A DNA stretch of 64,000 nt from Thalassia testudinum (taxonomy: Eukaryota > Streptophyta > Magnoliopsida > Alismatales > Hydrocharitaceae), in the NCBI GenBank assembly GCA_037157565.1, contig JAZHRO010000014.1, positions 105,493,501 through 105,557,500 on the forward strand. The letters are read 5' to 3'. The notes under the pieces were generated by a model. It was given only the letters and a program-made list of their open reading frames with translations, had not been told where the DNA came from and ran no database searches. The position numbers were made by a program, and so were the translations under genes. Each line of letters opens with the position of its first letter. Position 1 is the stretch's first letter. Below, one piece after another: positions 44,270 to 54,210 of this stretch.

Positions 44270-47044
44270 ATGCACGGGCGACGGTCTCAAAATCCGCACT
44301 TGGAAGGACCATTTGATTTCGCCCCTCACGTAAAAAGACCACTTTTTCTGTCTTCTCCTAAAAAAATGGAAACACAACAAAATAGGTCCACTGACCCTTC
44401 CACGTCTACCTCTAACCCCACCTCTAACCCTAATTCTAACCCTTCCACTCAAAACCCAACCACCAGTAACTTTCCACACTTGGAGCTCCCCAATCTTGAG
44501 TTGCCCCACACACAACATCAAGACCCCCTACCTGATCTTTTAAAATTGATGGCCGATCAGATTAATAAGTTAAATTCCAATCAACAAACATTGACTAGGA
44601 ACATCCAAAACCTAGCCAATCCAAGGCCAAACCCACCACCCCGTCAGCAGCCTGTTGTTCCTCTAAAAGATTTCTATGATCCGTCTTATTATGAGGAACG
44701 ACCAGGGGTGGTCATACCGGAGGGGGACTTTGAGATCAAGCCAGCCGTCCTGAACCTGATTAAACACTTTCATGGCCTTCCTAGGGAAGACCCTTTCAGC
44801 CACCTTGAAGAACTAACTCTTCTTGCACAGACAACCCGTTCCCGAAATGTGCAAGAAGACATATGGCTGATGCGGCTTTTTCCATTATCTCTTAAAGATA
44901 AGGCCGCTTATTGGTTCAGGACCATTGGCCGACCCATTACAACATGGCCTCAACTCAAGAGTGCCTTCCTCAAGAAATTCTTTCCCATAGGTCGTACCAA
45001 TTCCTTACGAAGATCTATTACGACCTTTCACCAAAAATCTGGCGAAACTTTCCATGATTCTTGGGAAAGATTTCAGGACCTTTTAAGAAGTTGCCCGCAC
45101 CACGAGATTCCTTTGTGGCAGCTCGTGCAAATCTTCTATCATGGATTAGAAGATCAAATCCGACAATTTGTCAACGCCTCGTGTGGCGGCAACTTCTTAA
45201 ATAAAGATGCTGAAAGTGCTTATGATCTATTTGAAGAAATGAGTGAAAACTCATTTAACCAAGCTTCCATGAACACATTTTGCAGAACCCAAAACCCGTA
45301 GTTTGGTGTTCATGAAATAGGCACTCAATCTATCCCAGTCACCCAAGACGATCTTCAAATGATCGCTCAGAAACTCGACCAGATGCATATTAATCAGAAG
45401 AAAATTGAGGAAAGACTCGCCACATCAATTCAAGCTCCACAACCACATCTAACCCAATCTAACTTTCCACGAAGAGAAAATTTGCACAATCTCAACACCA
45501 CTCCTGCTGATTATTCTGAGGTTGCCCATGATTCACTGGGGAATTTCAATTATCCAGATCTTAACCCCACCGAAAATATTTCTGCCATCCAGGAGCCCTT
45601 TAAAAATTCTTCCAATTGGAAAAATTACCCGAACTACTCCTGGAATAATCAAGTTTCCTCCCAACCATATCATTTTAATGGGTATGGGTCGAATCCAAAT
45701 TTCCATCTTGGGCCATCCCAACAAGATATCAATGCCCAGATGCTACGGACCCTGCAGGATATGCAAACAAAAATGACGGAAGTAACCCGCAACATCACAA
45801 ATCTGAACAATCAGATTGGGGTTGCTCCCACGCAAAGACCTGTAGGACATCTTCCGTCCCAACCCATACCCAATCCCAATCACCAAGGGAACCATTATAT
45901 GGGCAGAAATCCACATTATCCAAATCAGCCTCCTCCTAATCCACCTCAGCAGCCGCCCAGGTTCCTGCAATCACAGGCCCCCCCACCTCCTCCAAATAAT
46001 AATCCGACTGCACATGCAGTTACCTTGAGGAGTGGGAAAACCACCACTGACCCCGAGCCTTCGCACGAACCTGGTAAGATACATGTGCAAGTTGACTCCC
46101 CACCTCCCCATCAGGAAGAAAAAGAACAACAAAAATCTCAAGACAAGATTCCTATCCCTTTCCCACAAGCTCTCTACCCTACCACCAACAAAAGAAAGAA
46201 ATCTGAGCCCACTACAGAAGAACTCATGGAGCTATTTGGGCAAGTTCATATCAATATCCCTCTCCTAGATGCCATCAAATATATACCTGCCTATGCTAAA
46301 TTTTTGAAGGATATTTGTACTCCTAAAAAGCAGGCTAAAAATCTAGGACAGGTGCATCTTTCAGAGACAGTAAGCTCTGTCATACAGAGTAAGCTGCCTC
46401 CTAAGATGAAAGATCCGGGGGCGCCTTTAATTTCTGTAATTATTGATGACACTACATTTAATCGCGCCCTCCTTGATCTTGGTGCCTCTGTAAATATTAT
46501 TCCCACAAGTTTATTCGAAGAATTTCAGATCGGTGAATTAAAACCCGTCGAGGTTACCCTGCAATTAGCCGACCGATCTACAATCAAACCTCGTGGGATT
46601 GTTGAGGATGTATTAGTCAAGGTCCAGAATTGTGTCTTCCCTGCAGACTTTCTGGTTCTTGACATTGAGGCACCCGAATCATTACTGGACTCCCCGATAA
46701 TCCTTGGACGCCCCTTTTTGGCTACTGCAAAGGCAAATATCAATTGCCACACAGGCAAAATGGATATCAACTGTGCAGGCCAAACTATCACCTTAGATAT
46801 TTTTAAATCCTCCAGGAGATTCCATGATGATAACTTCTTTGAGGACTCAGATACTGAAATTTCTAATATGGTGGAGGAGACAATGTTAATAGATACCCTT
46901 ACCGACCACAGTTTTTTTGAGGACTCTGATTCAAACTCAGTGGTCGGCGAGATCTGTGATCCGGAAACTTGTCTTGACTCCAAATTTGTTCCTGATACCC
47001 CCCTGACCCACCCACTATTCACGCACCTAATTTTTCCACACTAA
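44270..47044 (+). pseudogene. gag-pro: Element E gag-protease ORF with one in-frame TAG
   Basis: One frame of 925 codons interrupted only by TAG at 45299. The first ATG is at 44270; the ATG at 44366 (METQQNRSTD) after a poly-A run is also plausible. Capsid core: VPLKDFYDPSYYEERPG, IKHFHGLPREDPFSHLEEL, RNVQEDIWLMRLFPLSLKDK, AFLKKFFPIGRTNSLRRSI, CGGNFLNKDAESAYDLFEEM. TAG stands where C and D have Arg (NPRLGV, QPRSNV), so it is most simply a mutation; readthrough is possible. The Pro/Asn-rich linker, TLRSGKTTTDP and LMELFGQVHINIPLLDAI lead to a fully conserved protease (LLDLGASVNIIPTSLF at about 46470; IILGRPFLATAKANINC at about 46695). Gag would build particles and the protease mature them. Confidence 0.9.
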
Positions 47045-47295
47045 CTCACCATTCCTTCCCCGACCCCTTTCTTACGGACCTGCCACCAACCCCGCCCGAG
47101 TTTGGCACCCAACCTGAATTAAAACCATGGCCAGACTCGGGCCACACTTATCAATTTCCATCTCACTTTGATCCCAATATTATTTCTAATCAATTTTCTA
47201 GGGATCTAGACGAAGACACCTTTTTTGCGGGCATTCAAGTGTCCAATTATTTACATGATTTTCCGTCTTCTGTGCATACCTTCACGCCCGGCTGA
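47002..47295 (+). pseudogene. Remnant tail after the element E protease (frame-shifted)
   Basis: The gag-pro frame stops at 47044, but a second frame overlapping from about 47002 stays open to 47293-47295 (PPEFGTQPELKPWPDSGH, then FPSHFDPNIISNQF and FAGIQVSNYLHDFPS). ELKPWP matches the start of the RT region in A and D (ELKPLP, ELKSLP), so this is where pol was deleted. The frames meet at a run of six C (about 46998-47003); one more C would join them. Either a recent indel or a ribosomal frameshift site. Confidence 0.6.
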
Positions 47296-47316
47296 ATGGC
47301 GTAAAAGATAGCACTG

Positions 47317-47334
47317 GATGGGAGGTAACCCATC
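47317..47334 (+). other. Post-pol hairpin of element E
   Basis: GATGGG and CCCATC pair perfectly around AGGTAA, 20 bases after the ORF end and following GGCGTAAAAGATAGCAC. Homologues: 29401-29418 (C) and 9516-9531 (A). Confidence 0.65.
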
Positions 47335-47556
47335 ATTTTTTTTCTTGCTTTCCTTTTTTTCTTCTTTTTCCAGGTTTTATTCATGCTAAACCTGACCGTT
47401 CTTCACTAAGGTGATTCCTTTTCCCTCCTAATGCATGAGGACATGGCATATCTTAAGCATGGGGGGGTGTTTTTAAATTTTTACGATCGATTTAGGATGT
47501 TTAAAACCTAAAAACATGCAATTTTCTTTAATTTATTTCCTGCTTGCATACCCAAA

Positions 47557-47559
<3 letters not shown>

Positions 47560-47635
<76 letters not shown>
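47560..47635. repeat. (TA)n microsatellite
   Basis: About 37 uninterrupted TA units in the 3' region of E. The matching part of C (near 29165-29195) has no such run, so it expanded after the two separated. It accounts for the IYIYIY ORF on the minus strand. Confidence 0.97.
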
Positions 47636-47637
<2 letters not shown>

Positions 47638-48153
47638 AAAACTTTTTGAGGAAAAATTTTGAAATCGGGACTACGGTCGAAAAATTCACTTCTGGTACAA
47701 TGGGATTTAATCTTTAACAAACTAAGGATGAGGATATGGATCTGATCATTAGAATTCCAGGGTCTATTTTAGACTAGATCAGATATCCTTCTCTAAAATT
47801 CCACCTGAACTCATGATAGTTCAGGTGACTTGATCCTATTTTGTAATATGGAAAGTATTTGACTTAGTTTTTGATTCAAAAACCTGTGGTTCTTGAGAAA
47901 CTTCTTGTGTCAATTTTCACACACAAGCCAACACTTAAAAATAACTAAAAATTTGAAAAAACTCCCTTGTTTGGATTTAGTAAAAGTCTGAAGCAGATCA
48001 TTGGTTTGAGTTCCCACAGTCGAGAAGAAGGAAAAAAAACCTTCTTTGAGGACACGATGTCAACATGTTACCGCCTCGGTGCTGCTCTATATCTATATTT
48101 CATATCTTTAGACAGAGCATTAAAGCGCATTTCAGCAGCTCAAGTGTCTTGGA

Positions 48154-48279
48154 CGGTGCTCTACCTATAGCGTCGGAGCAAGAGCTTGAGTTTGCTTGGA
48201 GCTCCCCTTTTCACCGCATCGTGTTTTGGGGTTGTGAGCTCCTGGGTGGTGTCATGGACAGTGCTATCCCGAAGTACTG
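48154..48279 (+). other. Hairpin row in element E 3' region
   Basis: First hairpin 48154-48175 (CGGTGCT/AGCGTCG, loop CTACCTAT); middle stem GGAGCTC/GAGCTCC at 48198-48242 enclosing 31 bases; third hairpin 48259-48279 (CAGTGCT/AGTACTG, loop ATCCCGA). Each is introduced by TTGGAC, TTGGAG or ATGGAC, so the three look like diverged copies of one unit. Confidence 0.65.
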
Positions 48280-48728
48280 GCGCCAGAGCCCCCTCGAGGA
48301 ATGGTAACGGGAATGATGATACCGACACATCTGTTGTAAGACTAAGCTAAAAATAAGCATGGGGGAGAGAAAAAAAAAAAAAAAATAATAATAACATGTC
48401 CTTATAAAGGTTGGCTTTTCACAAGCACAGACACAAGGTTTTAAAGGAATTTGCAAGTTGTGAATCAGATTCACGAGCCAGAAAAATCCTAAAAACAAAC
48501 ATTTCAAGTCATCTGAATTAACAAGGGGTTAATTTGTGAATTTTCTGAGGATATATTGATCCCGTTCTATCTAATGGTTGGATCCAAAAATAAATCCTGA
48601 TGTTTATCTTCAACAAATCCCGTATCTCCTGTGTTTTAATCTACCAAGGTCCCTTAATCTCTTTTTCTCCTCAAAAGTAAAAAAAAAATTAGATTTCCCA
48701 AAAATTCCGTTTTCCAAAAAAATTAATG

Positions 48729-48766
48729 TTTTGCTAAGAGACTAGCAAAAGATAAGCATGGGGGTG
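48729..48766 (+). other. PPT-proximal hairpin and polypurine tract of element E
   Basis: TTTTGCTA/TAGCAAAA (48729-48750, loop AGAGAC) followed by GATAAGCATGGGGGTG, which abuts the 3' LTR at 48767. Confidence 0.9.
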
Positions 48767-51062
48767 TGATAAACGCCAGTTTATCATCATTTTTATGCTT
48801 TAAAACTAACCTAGCTCTTAGGATTTTACTCTGCAAACGGGTTTTTGGGCTGCATTTAGGCATAAATTAGGATAGGCATGCATTACATTTTTTATTGTCA
48901 TTTTAATGAGTTTTTGTGAGTGTTAGGGATGTACAGATGCATAGATCCCTAAAACCCTAGCACTCAAGAAGGCAAATGGTGAAGGAGAAGCCTAGACTAG
49001 CTGGAACTCAGCCTAATCCAGCTCACCTCAGCTTGATCCAGCTCACCTCAGCTTGATCTAGCTCACCGCAGCTGGAACCTAGCTTACTTGAACTAGGGTT
49101 AGCTCATCCTAGCTCCATTCAGCTAATCTCAGCTGGATGGCAGCTCAAGAGAGTTCACCTTAGCTCACCCTAGCTCAAGTCAGCTCAGATCCAGCTCAAC
49201 TTAGCAGAGTCTAGCTCACCTCAGCTCCCACTAGTTCACAGGGAGCTCTAGCTAGCTCAGCTGAGTTGACAGGAGTTCACCCCAGCTCAGATCCAGCTAC
49301 ATCCAGCTCCACTCAGCTCCAACCAGCTGAAGAAGAATTCATCCCAGCTCAGGAAGCTCAAGTCCAGCTCACAGGGACTCAGCTTAGCTCAACTCAGTTG
49401 AGCTAAGCTACCTTAGCTGCCTCAACCAGCTTGATTCTTCCCGGGAGCACCAGACCCAGCTCACCTTAGCTCATTTTGGTAGAAGCTAGCTCACTTTAGC
49501 TTGGCTTAGCAACTAGCAAAGAACTAGCAAGCTAAGCCAGCTAGAGTAGCCCCATGCCAGCCTCTTCAGTAGCAGCCAGCTCCAGCTCCAGCTCCAGACT
49601 TCTTCTCCTCAGCTCCTTCCTCCAAACCCTAGCTCCAACACCTTCTCCTCTACTCCACCTTTAGCTAAGCTAGCTTAGCTTATCTTAGCTTAGCTTAGCT
49701 TAGCTAACAACCAGCTCCTTGGCCATTCATTACCTCCAAAATCAACCCTAGCTAGCTCCACCAACTCAAGCCTACCTAAGCTAGCTACCCTACTCAAGTT
49801 GGCACCACCTCCTAGCCATCCCTTCACCCCATTATCTCCACCAAAAGACACTTCAAGTTGGCGCCAAAAACCACCCCTAACCACCTCTATATTGGCGCCA
49901 CTTTCAGCCCCTTAATCCACCCTACACCTACCCACATAAGCCATCCTAGCCATCCACCTAACCCCCCTTCTAGAATCCTTCTTGGCGCCAACTTAGACCC
50001 TCTTCTAGAAGCCATTTTGGCGCCAATATCAAGGGGTGTCAACACACATAACCACCCCTTAGGTGTCCCTTAAGGTGGCGCCAAACACCCTTGGCCATTG
50101 GATCCTTAACCACCTCCCTCCTTCCATCCTAGCCCTCCATTTCAAGGGTCACCTTAGCCCCCTTCCTATTCTATAAAAACCCACCACCTACCACCATTTT
50201 GGGGCATCCTCCCTTAGTATATTTTCTACCTAAACCACCTATACCTACGGCCAAGAAGAAGGAGTAGAGAAGGAGATTAAAGGGGCACATCACCAGCCCT
50301 TTTGGTGCCTTCTTCTCCCCACTCTCTTCAACTTGAGCCACGCCAAGGAGGAGGACTCTCCCACTTCAAGGAGGACGGCCAGGCAAAGGAGAAAAGCTTA
50401 GGGTGGATGTCCACCCTTGGAGAGAAATTTAGGGCACGCCCCCTTAGGGCTTGCCTTGGAGGACATCACCTTGGCGGAGCACTGCAAGGAAGGAGTTGAA
50501 GGATTCTTTTCAAGCTTGGGAGCCACCAACCTTGGAGCAAGAAGCCCTCTTCTTCACCATCTATCTAGAGGATTTGTGTTTTATTTTCTTATTTGCAATT
50601 TTCTAGTAGTACAAGCTTTCCTCTACTAGGCCTTTTGTAAAACACTTTATCAATTATCTAGTTGCCTTCTTTGCAATTTTTTTGTTTGCATTTCTATTAG
50701 CTTATTTTCAGCATTCTTCACTCCCTCTCCCTAATTATTCTAGGCCTCCACTTGCCTAGAGTGAGCTTAGGGAGAGGTTCTGCTTGTCACATAAAAGTAG
50801 TATTTTAATTCGAAGTGTAAACACTTTTCCCGCCATCAGTTCGCATGTTGCCTTAGTTTAAAAAATAAAAAAATGCTATATTGAAAAATACCAAAAAGAA
50901 AGTTGAGATTTAAATTCCTAGCAAGAGAATCAATTTTTGCAATCATATTGCCTCCTTGGACGACCCTAGATACTTCCCTATCTAGGATTATAAATTTAAG
51001 AGCGAAAGCGGATTTACGCGTTACAACGACGTATTTTAACAAACCACGTATTTTCGCTATCA
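48767..51062 (+). repeat. Element E 3' LTR
   Basis: Same length as the 5' LTR. Differences seen: around 41342 (G/T), 41424 (A/C), 41449 (A/T), 41639 (A/G), 42026 (C/T), 42532 (T/A) and 42658 (G/A), counted on the 5' copy. Followed by the duplication CCTTG at 51063-51067. Confidence 0.97.
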
Positions 51063-52019
51063 CCTTGTGCTTGCCTTCAACGCATGCATGCTCGCGTCAC
51101 CATCTTCACACGAGCGTAGCGCCACCCCTGTGCACGTAAGCAGCAAGTCGGTTTCCTTTTATTCTTCATCTTCTTATCCAATAGAGAAGAACCCAACATC
51201 GACGCCGCCCCTCTCCATGCAGCCGTCACCACAACCATCCGTTCGATGTGCCGTTGAGTTAGCACTCTCCTCGACATCACGACCTCGACTATGCCTTTGG
51301 CCGCACCAACTAACCACTCAACGGTCGACTGGGGAACCTCACCATCGGCTACTTCCATAGCTCCGATCGGTGAGCTCCGACCGTCTCCATCGACACCACG
51401 GCCACCATCGCGAAGCTCTCCGCATGCTCGACCTCTTCTGAGCTTCTCATGGCCAGCAGTTCCCACTTTCTCGCGTGCCATCAAAGGAAAGAAATCCTCT
51501 GTTTTGGGTCTTATTAGAATTTACATTCAATGCCATTGTCAGGTTTTCATTTTTGATTTTTTTTATTATTATATTCAGGTGAAGTTGCAATGGTGCACTT
51601 ACACTTTCTTATATTAGCATGACTCATGTTATGTGCATCATTTACATTGGATTTGGATTCAGATTTGCACAATTCCTCATGAGAACGCATGCAATTGGAA
51701 ATTACATGAGATGCCACTACTGATCACATATTTATTTATGAAAAATTATGCATATAACCTTACATTCTCGAGTTATTGTGTATCTTCTTTTCATCGCACT
51801 TCACATCAGATTTGAGCACGAATCTCGCATTCGATTGGATGAATACAAGGCCAAAACGTTTGTGAATTTATTGATCTATTCCTCCCTGTGGATACATCAT
51901 CCTAATCATTGTGGTTAGATTTAATGAATTTTTGATACGAGATTTCCACCACATAAAATACATCAACGACACATCTTTTTATTGCAACCATCTTAATTAA
52001 GCGTAAAATCTTGTAGTCT
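51063..52019 (+). repeat. Element F LTR, last piece (R-U5)
   Basis: Continues 40383 across element E. The GC-rich first half gives overlapping ORFs on both strands (51077-51617) that I do not consider genes. TCCTCCCTGTGGATACATC near 51879 resembles the shared U5 motif and is about 130 bases before the LTR end, the same distance as in A, B and D. The exact end before the primer site is unclear. Confidence 0.5.
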
Positions 52020-52021
52020 AA

Positions 52022-52039
52022 TGGCGCCTTTGCTGGGGA
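52022..52039 (+). other. Primer-binding site of element F
   Basis: TGGCGCCTTTGCTGGGGA, 16 of 18 matches to the tRNA-Asp complement. It shows that a separate Ty3 element of this tRNA class begins here. Confidence 0.7.
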
Positions 52040-53193
52040 GACAACAGACACAATAGGTTCACCTGGTTTATTTTTGATTATTTTGAGGTGCACATTTATC
52101 TGACCATTCTCTATTCTTCTGTGCAAGGTACATTCATGATAAGGAGGAGCACATAGCAGAGATAATATGGTTGGTGGACCTTGACATTACCTGGAGGATG
52201 GCAATAGAAGTCTGTGAGCCTTGATCCCATGCACTTGAAGATGCACGGAGAAACGTTTAGGAGGATTCTACCTCTTAGATTTCTGATTTAGCATTTTAGA
52301 GTAGACTCTTAGGATTTAGTTTAATTCTACATTTTCTCGCCCTTGTAATTTGGGGCTAGTTTTGGGGGAGAGTCTTCGATTCTTTAGATTCTAGGTTTAT
52401 TCTTAGCTAGTCAGTTCTTTTGATTGTGCCTATATATATATATATATATATAATCCGAACTGCCTGCTAGAAGCTGCATATCTATAGGGCGACCATCTAG
52501 GATGGAATGAGCAACATCTAGTTTATCTTAATTGCATTGCATGCATTTCTGCATAGTAGAGTGTTGGAGCAAGGTATGCACCTCCTATCTTTCTGCATCA
52601 CTTATCTACACACGCATTGCATTTGGACATAATTTAAGAAGACCACTTAAGCTGCTTTGAAAAGATTAATCAAGTGGTCACATTACTTCTTGAAAAGAAA
52701 GTAAAATATACAGGAAATGTTTGAATAACTTGATTGCGATTTTCAAAAGAAAAATCACTTTTCGCAGTGTGATGCACACTTCCTGCACCGAGCACGTACT
52801 ATAGGCACTGCACTGGGACTTGGACCTTTAAGGCTATAGAAATCGATCTCTTTATTGGTGCAAACCCTCCTATCTCGCTTTGTGACAGCGGTATTAACTT
52901 TTGACCGAGTGATTTGATACTCTAAGGAGGGGGACACCCCTTAAAGGAATTCAAGGGTAGTTAAGAGGCATCACTAATGCATCGCCTCAAAGGAAAGGTT
53001 CACCCTACTTGCATCCCTTGGTTCCACCCTTGGAGTACCTTTTTACTTGAGCATTTGAGAATATCATTGTAACAAAGTGTACATCTCTAGGGCTCTCGAA
53101 GGTCAATTTAGGGTGTGTAATTGCTTGACAACTTGATTGGTCACCAAAAAAGGACTAAAGGTAACCTCAACCTCCTTAACAGACAATGACCAG
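52040..53193 (+). other. Internal fragment of element F
   Basis: About 1.15 kb with no credible coding sequence; ORFs of 60-75 codons show no known motif. It includes a short TA repeat at 52430-52452. It ends at the inverted LTR piece at 53194. Either a leader or the non-coding part of a non-autonomous element. Confidence 0.4.
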
Positions 53194-53807
53194 TGTTGAA
53201 TGGCGGATGACTACACTATCGAAATTGGTTTTGAAAACCTGTTGTTGTAGTTCGAGTAGCGAAGAAATCCGTTCAACAAATAAAATTTATATCGAAAAAT
53301 CTGCAAAGAAATTCTGGGTCGAACACAGGGAGGCTACGTCGATCAAAATTTGCAATTATATTTTTGTGTTTTTGTGCAAAGGGAGAAATAATCACAATGG
53401 AATCAATATAGACAATAAGAGAGGGAGAGAGAACAATCACTTGATATTGCATAATGTTTTTACAAATAAGAAAGTGAGAAATGATTACACTAGAAAGCGA
53501 GAAATTATTACAACTAGAAAGCAAGAAAATTCTACTCTAGAAAGTAGTAAAAAGAATGGGAGAGAGAAGTTATCCTCCTTGATGATCGCTTGGAGGATAA
53601 GACGGATGGGACAATGCCTAGAAGACGAGGAACAGAGCGGGAAGAAGGAGGACGAAGCAGGAGGAACGGGAACGAGGCAGCACGTTGTTGTTGTCGCAGG
53701 ATCCGCTTCTGGAACGAGGGTGAAAACTTAGTTTTAGCTCTTGAGGAGCATCCCGGGTGTGGGACAAGCTTCTCTTAAGCTTTGGAGAGGGAGAGAGGAG
53801 AAGGAAG
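53194..53807 (-). repeat. Inverted partial LTR fused to the element D 5' LTR
   Basis: Minus-oriented LTR of the B/D group: end TGTTGAATGG at 53194, U5 motif GTCGAACACAGGGAGGC near 53320, then sequence like the R part of B (GATCGCTTGGAGGA, GAGGAGCATCCCGGG). It stops before any TATA box at about 53807. The 382 bases 53194-53575 are about 93% identical to the reverse complement of 53808-54189. ORF 53186-53731 runs through this arm and is not a gene. Confidence 0.75.
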
Positions 53808-54189
53808 GGATAACTTCTCTCTCCCATTCTTTTTACTGCTTTCTAGAGTAGAATTTTCCTGCTTTCTAGTTGTAATAATTTCTCGCTTTCTAGTGTAATC
53901 ATTTCTCGCTTTCTTAGTTGTAAAAATATTATGCAATATCAAGTGATTGTTCTCTCTCTCTCTCTTATTGTTTATCTTGATTCCATTGTGATTATTTCAC
54001 CCTTTACACAAAAACACAAAAATATAATTACGAATTTTGATCGATGTAGCCTCCCTGTGTTCGACTTGGAATTTTTTTACAGATTTTTCGATATAAATTT
54101 TATTTGCTGAACGGAATTCTTCGCTACTCGAACTACAATGACGGGATTTCAAAACCAATTTTGATAGCGTAGTCATCCGCCATTCAACA
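53808..54189 (+). repeat. Element D 5' LTR, R-U5 remnant
   Basis: Ends CCATTCAACA at 54189, three bases before the primer site. U5 motif GCCTCCCTGTGTTCGAC is at 54049-54065, 125-140 bases from the end. U3 and TATA box are missing; the sequence to the left is the inverted copy. Confidence 0.85.
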
Positions 54190-54192
54190 TTT

Positions 54193-54210
54193 TGGCGCCG
54201 TTGCCGGGGA
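54193..54210 (+). other. Primer-binding site of element D
   Basis: TGGCGCCGTTGCCGGGGA, an exact match to the tRNA-Asp complement. Confidence 0.93.

Larger units (their letters stand above)
47335..48728 (+). other. 3' non-coding region of element E
   Basis: No gene. It carries three G-rich boxes of the form AAGCATGGGGG (near 47457, 48357 and the PPT at 48755), a long TA microsatellite (47560-47635) and the hairpin row (48154-48279). The whole region aligns with C 28082-29474. Confidence 0.8.
40384..51062 (+). mobile_element. Element E: young non-autonomous Athila-type retrotransposon (Gag-Pro only)
   Basis: Two LTRs of equal length (2296 bp) with about seven differences, TSD CCTTG (40379-40383 and 51063-51067), perfect 18-base tRNA-Asp primer site, intact PPT. 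The interior (6.1 kb) encodes Gag and protease but no RT, RNase H or integrase; after the protease only a 60-80-codon tail remains before the post-pol hairpin. Near-identical LTRs show a recent insertion, so copying must have been supplied in trans, most simply by a C-type relative sharing the leader and 3' region. With the often-used plant rate of 1.3e-8 per site per year, seven changes in 2296 bp would be of the order of 0.1 million years. Confidence 0.95.

Noticed and set aside
47508..47720. Minus-strand ORF with a long IYIYIY run
   Set aside because: Direct translation of the TA microsatellite.
51077..51617. Opposing ORFs of 108-135 codons as a host gene
   Set aside because: They lie in GC-rich LTR sequence of F, right after the E insertion site. 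Both strands are equally open and no conserved motif is seen.
53186..53731. 181-codon ORF on +
   Set aside because: It runs through the inverted LTR arm; the reverse arm has a related but shorter ORF at 53997-54248. The composition is that of LTR sequence and no domain is visible.
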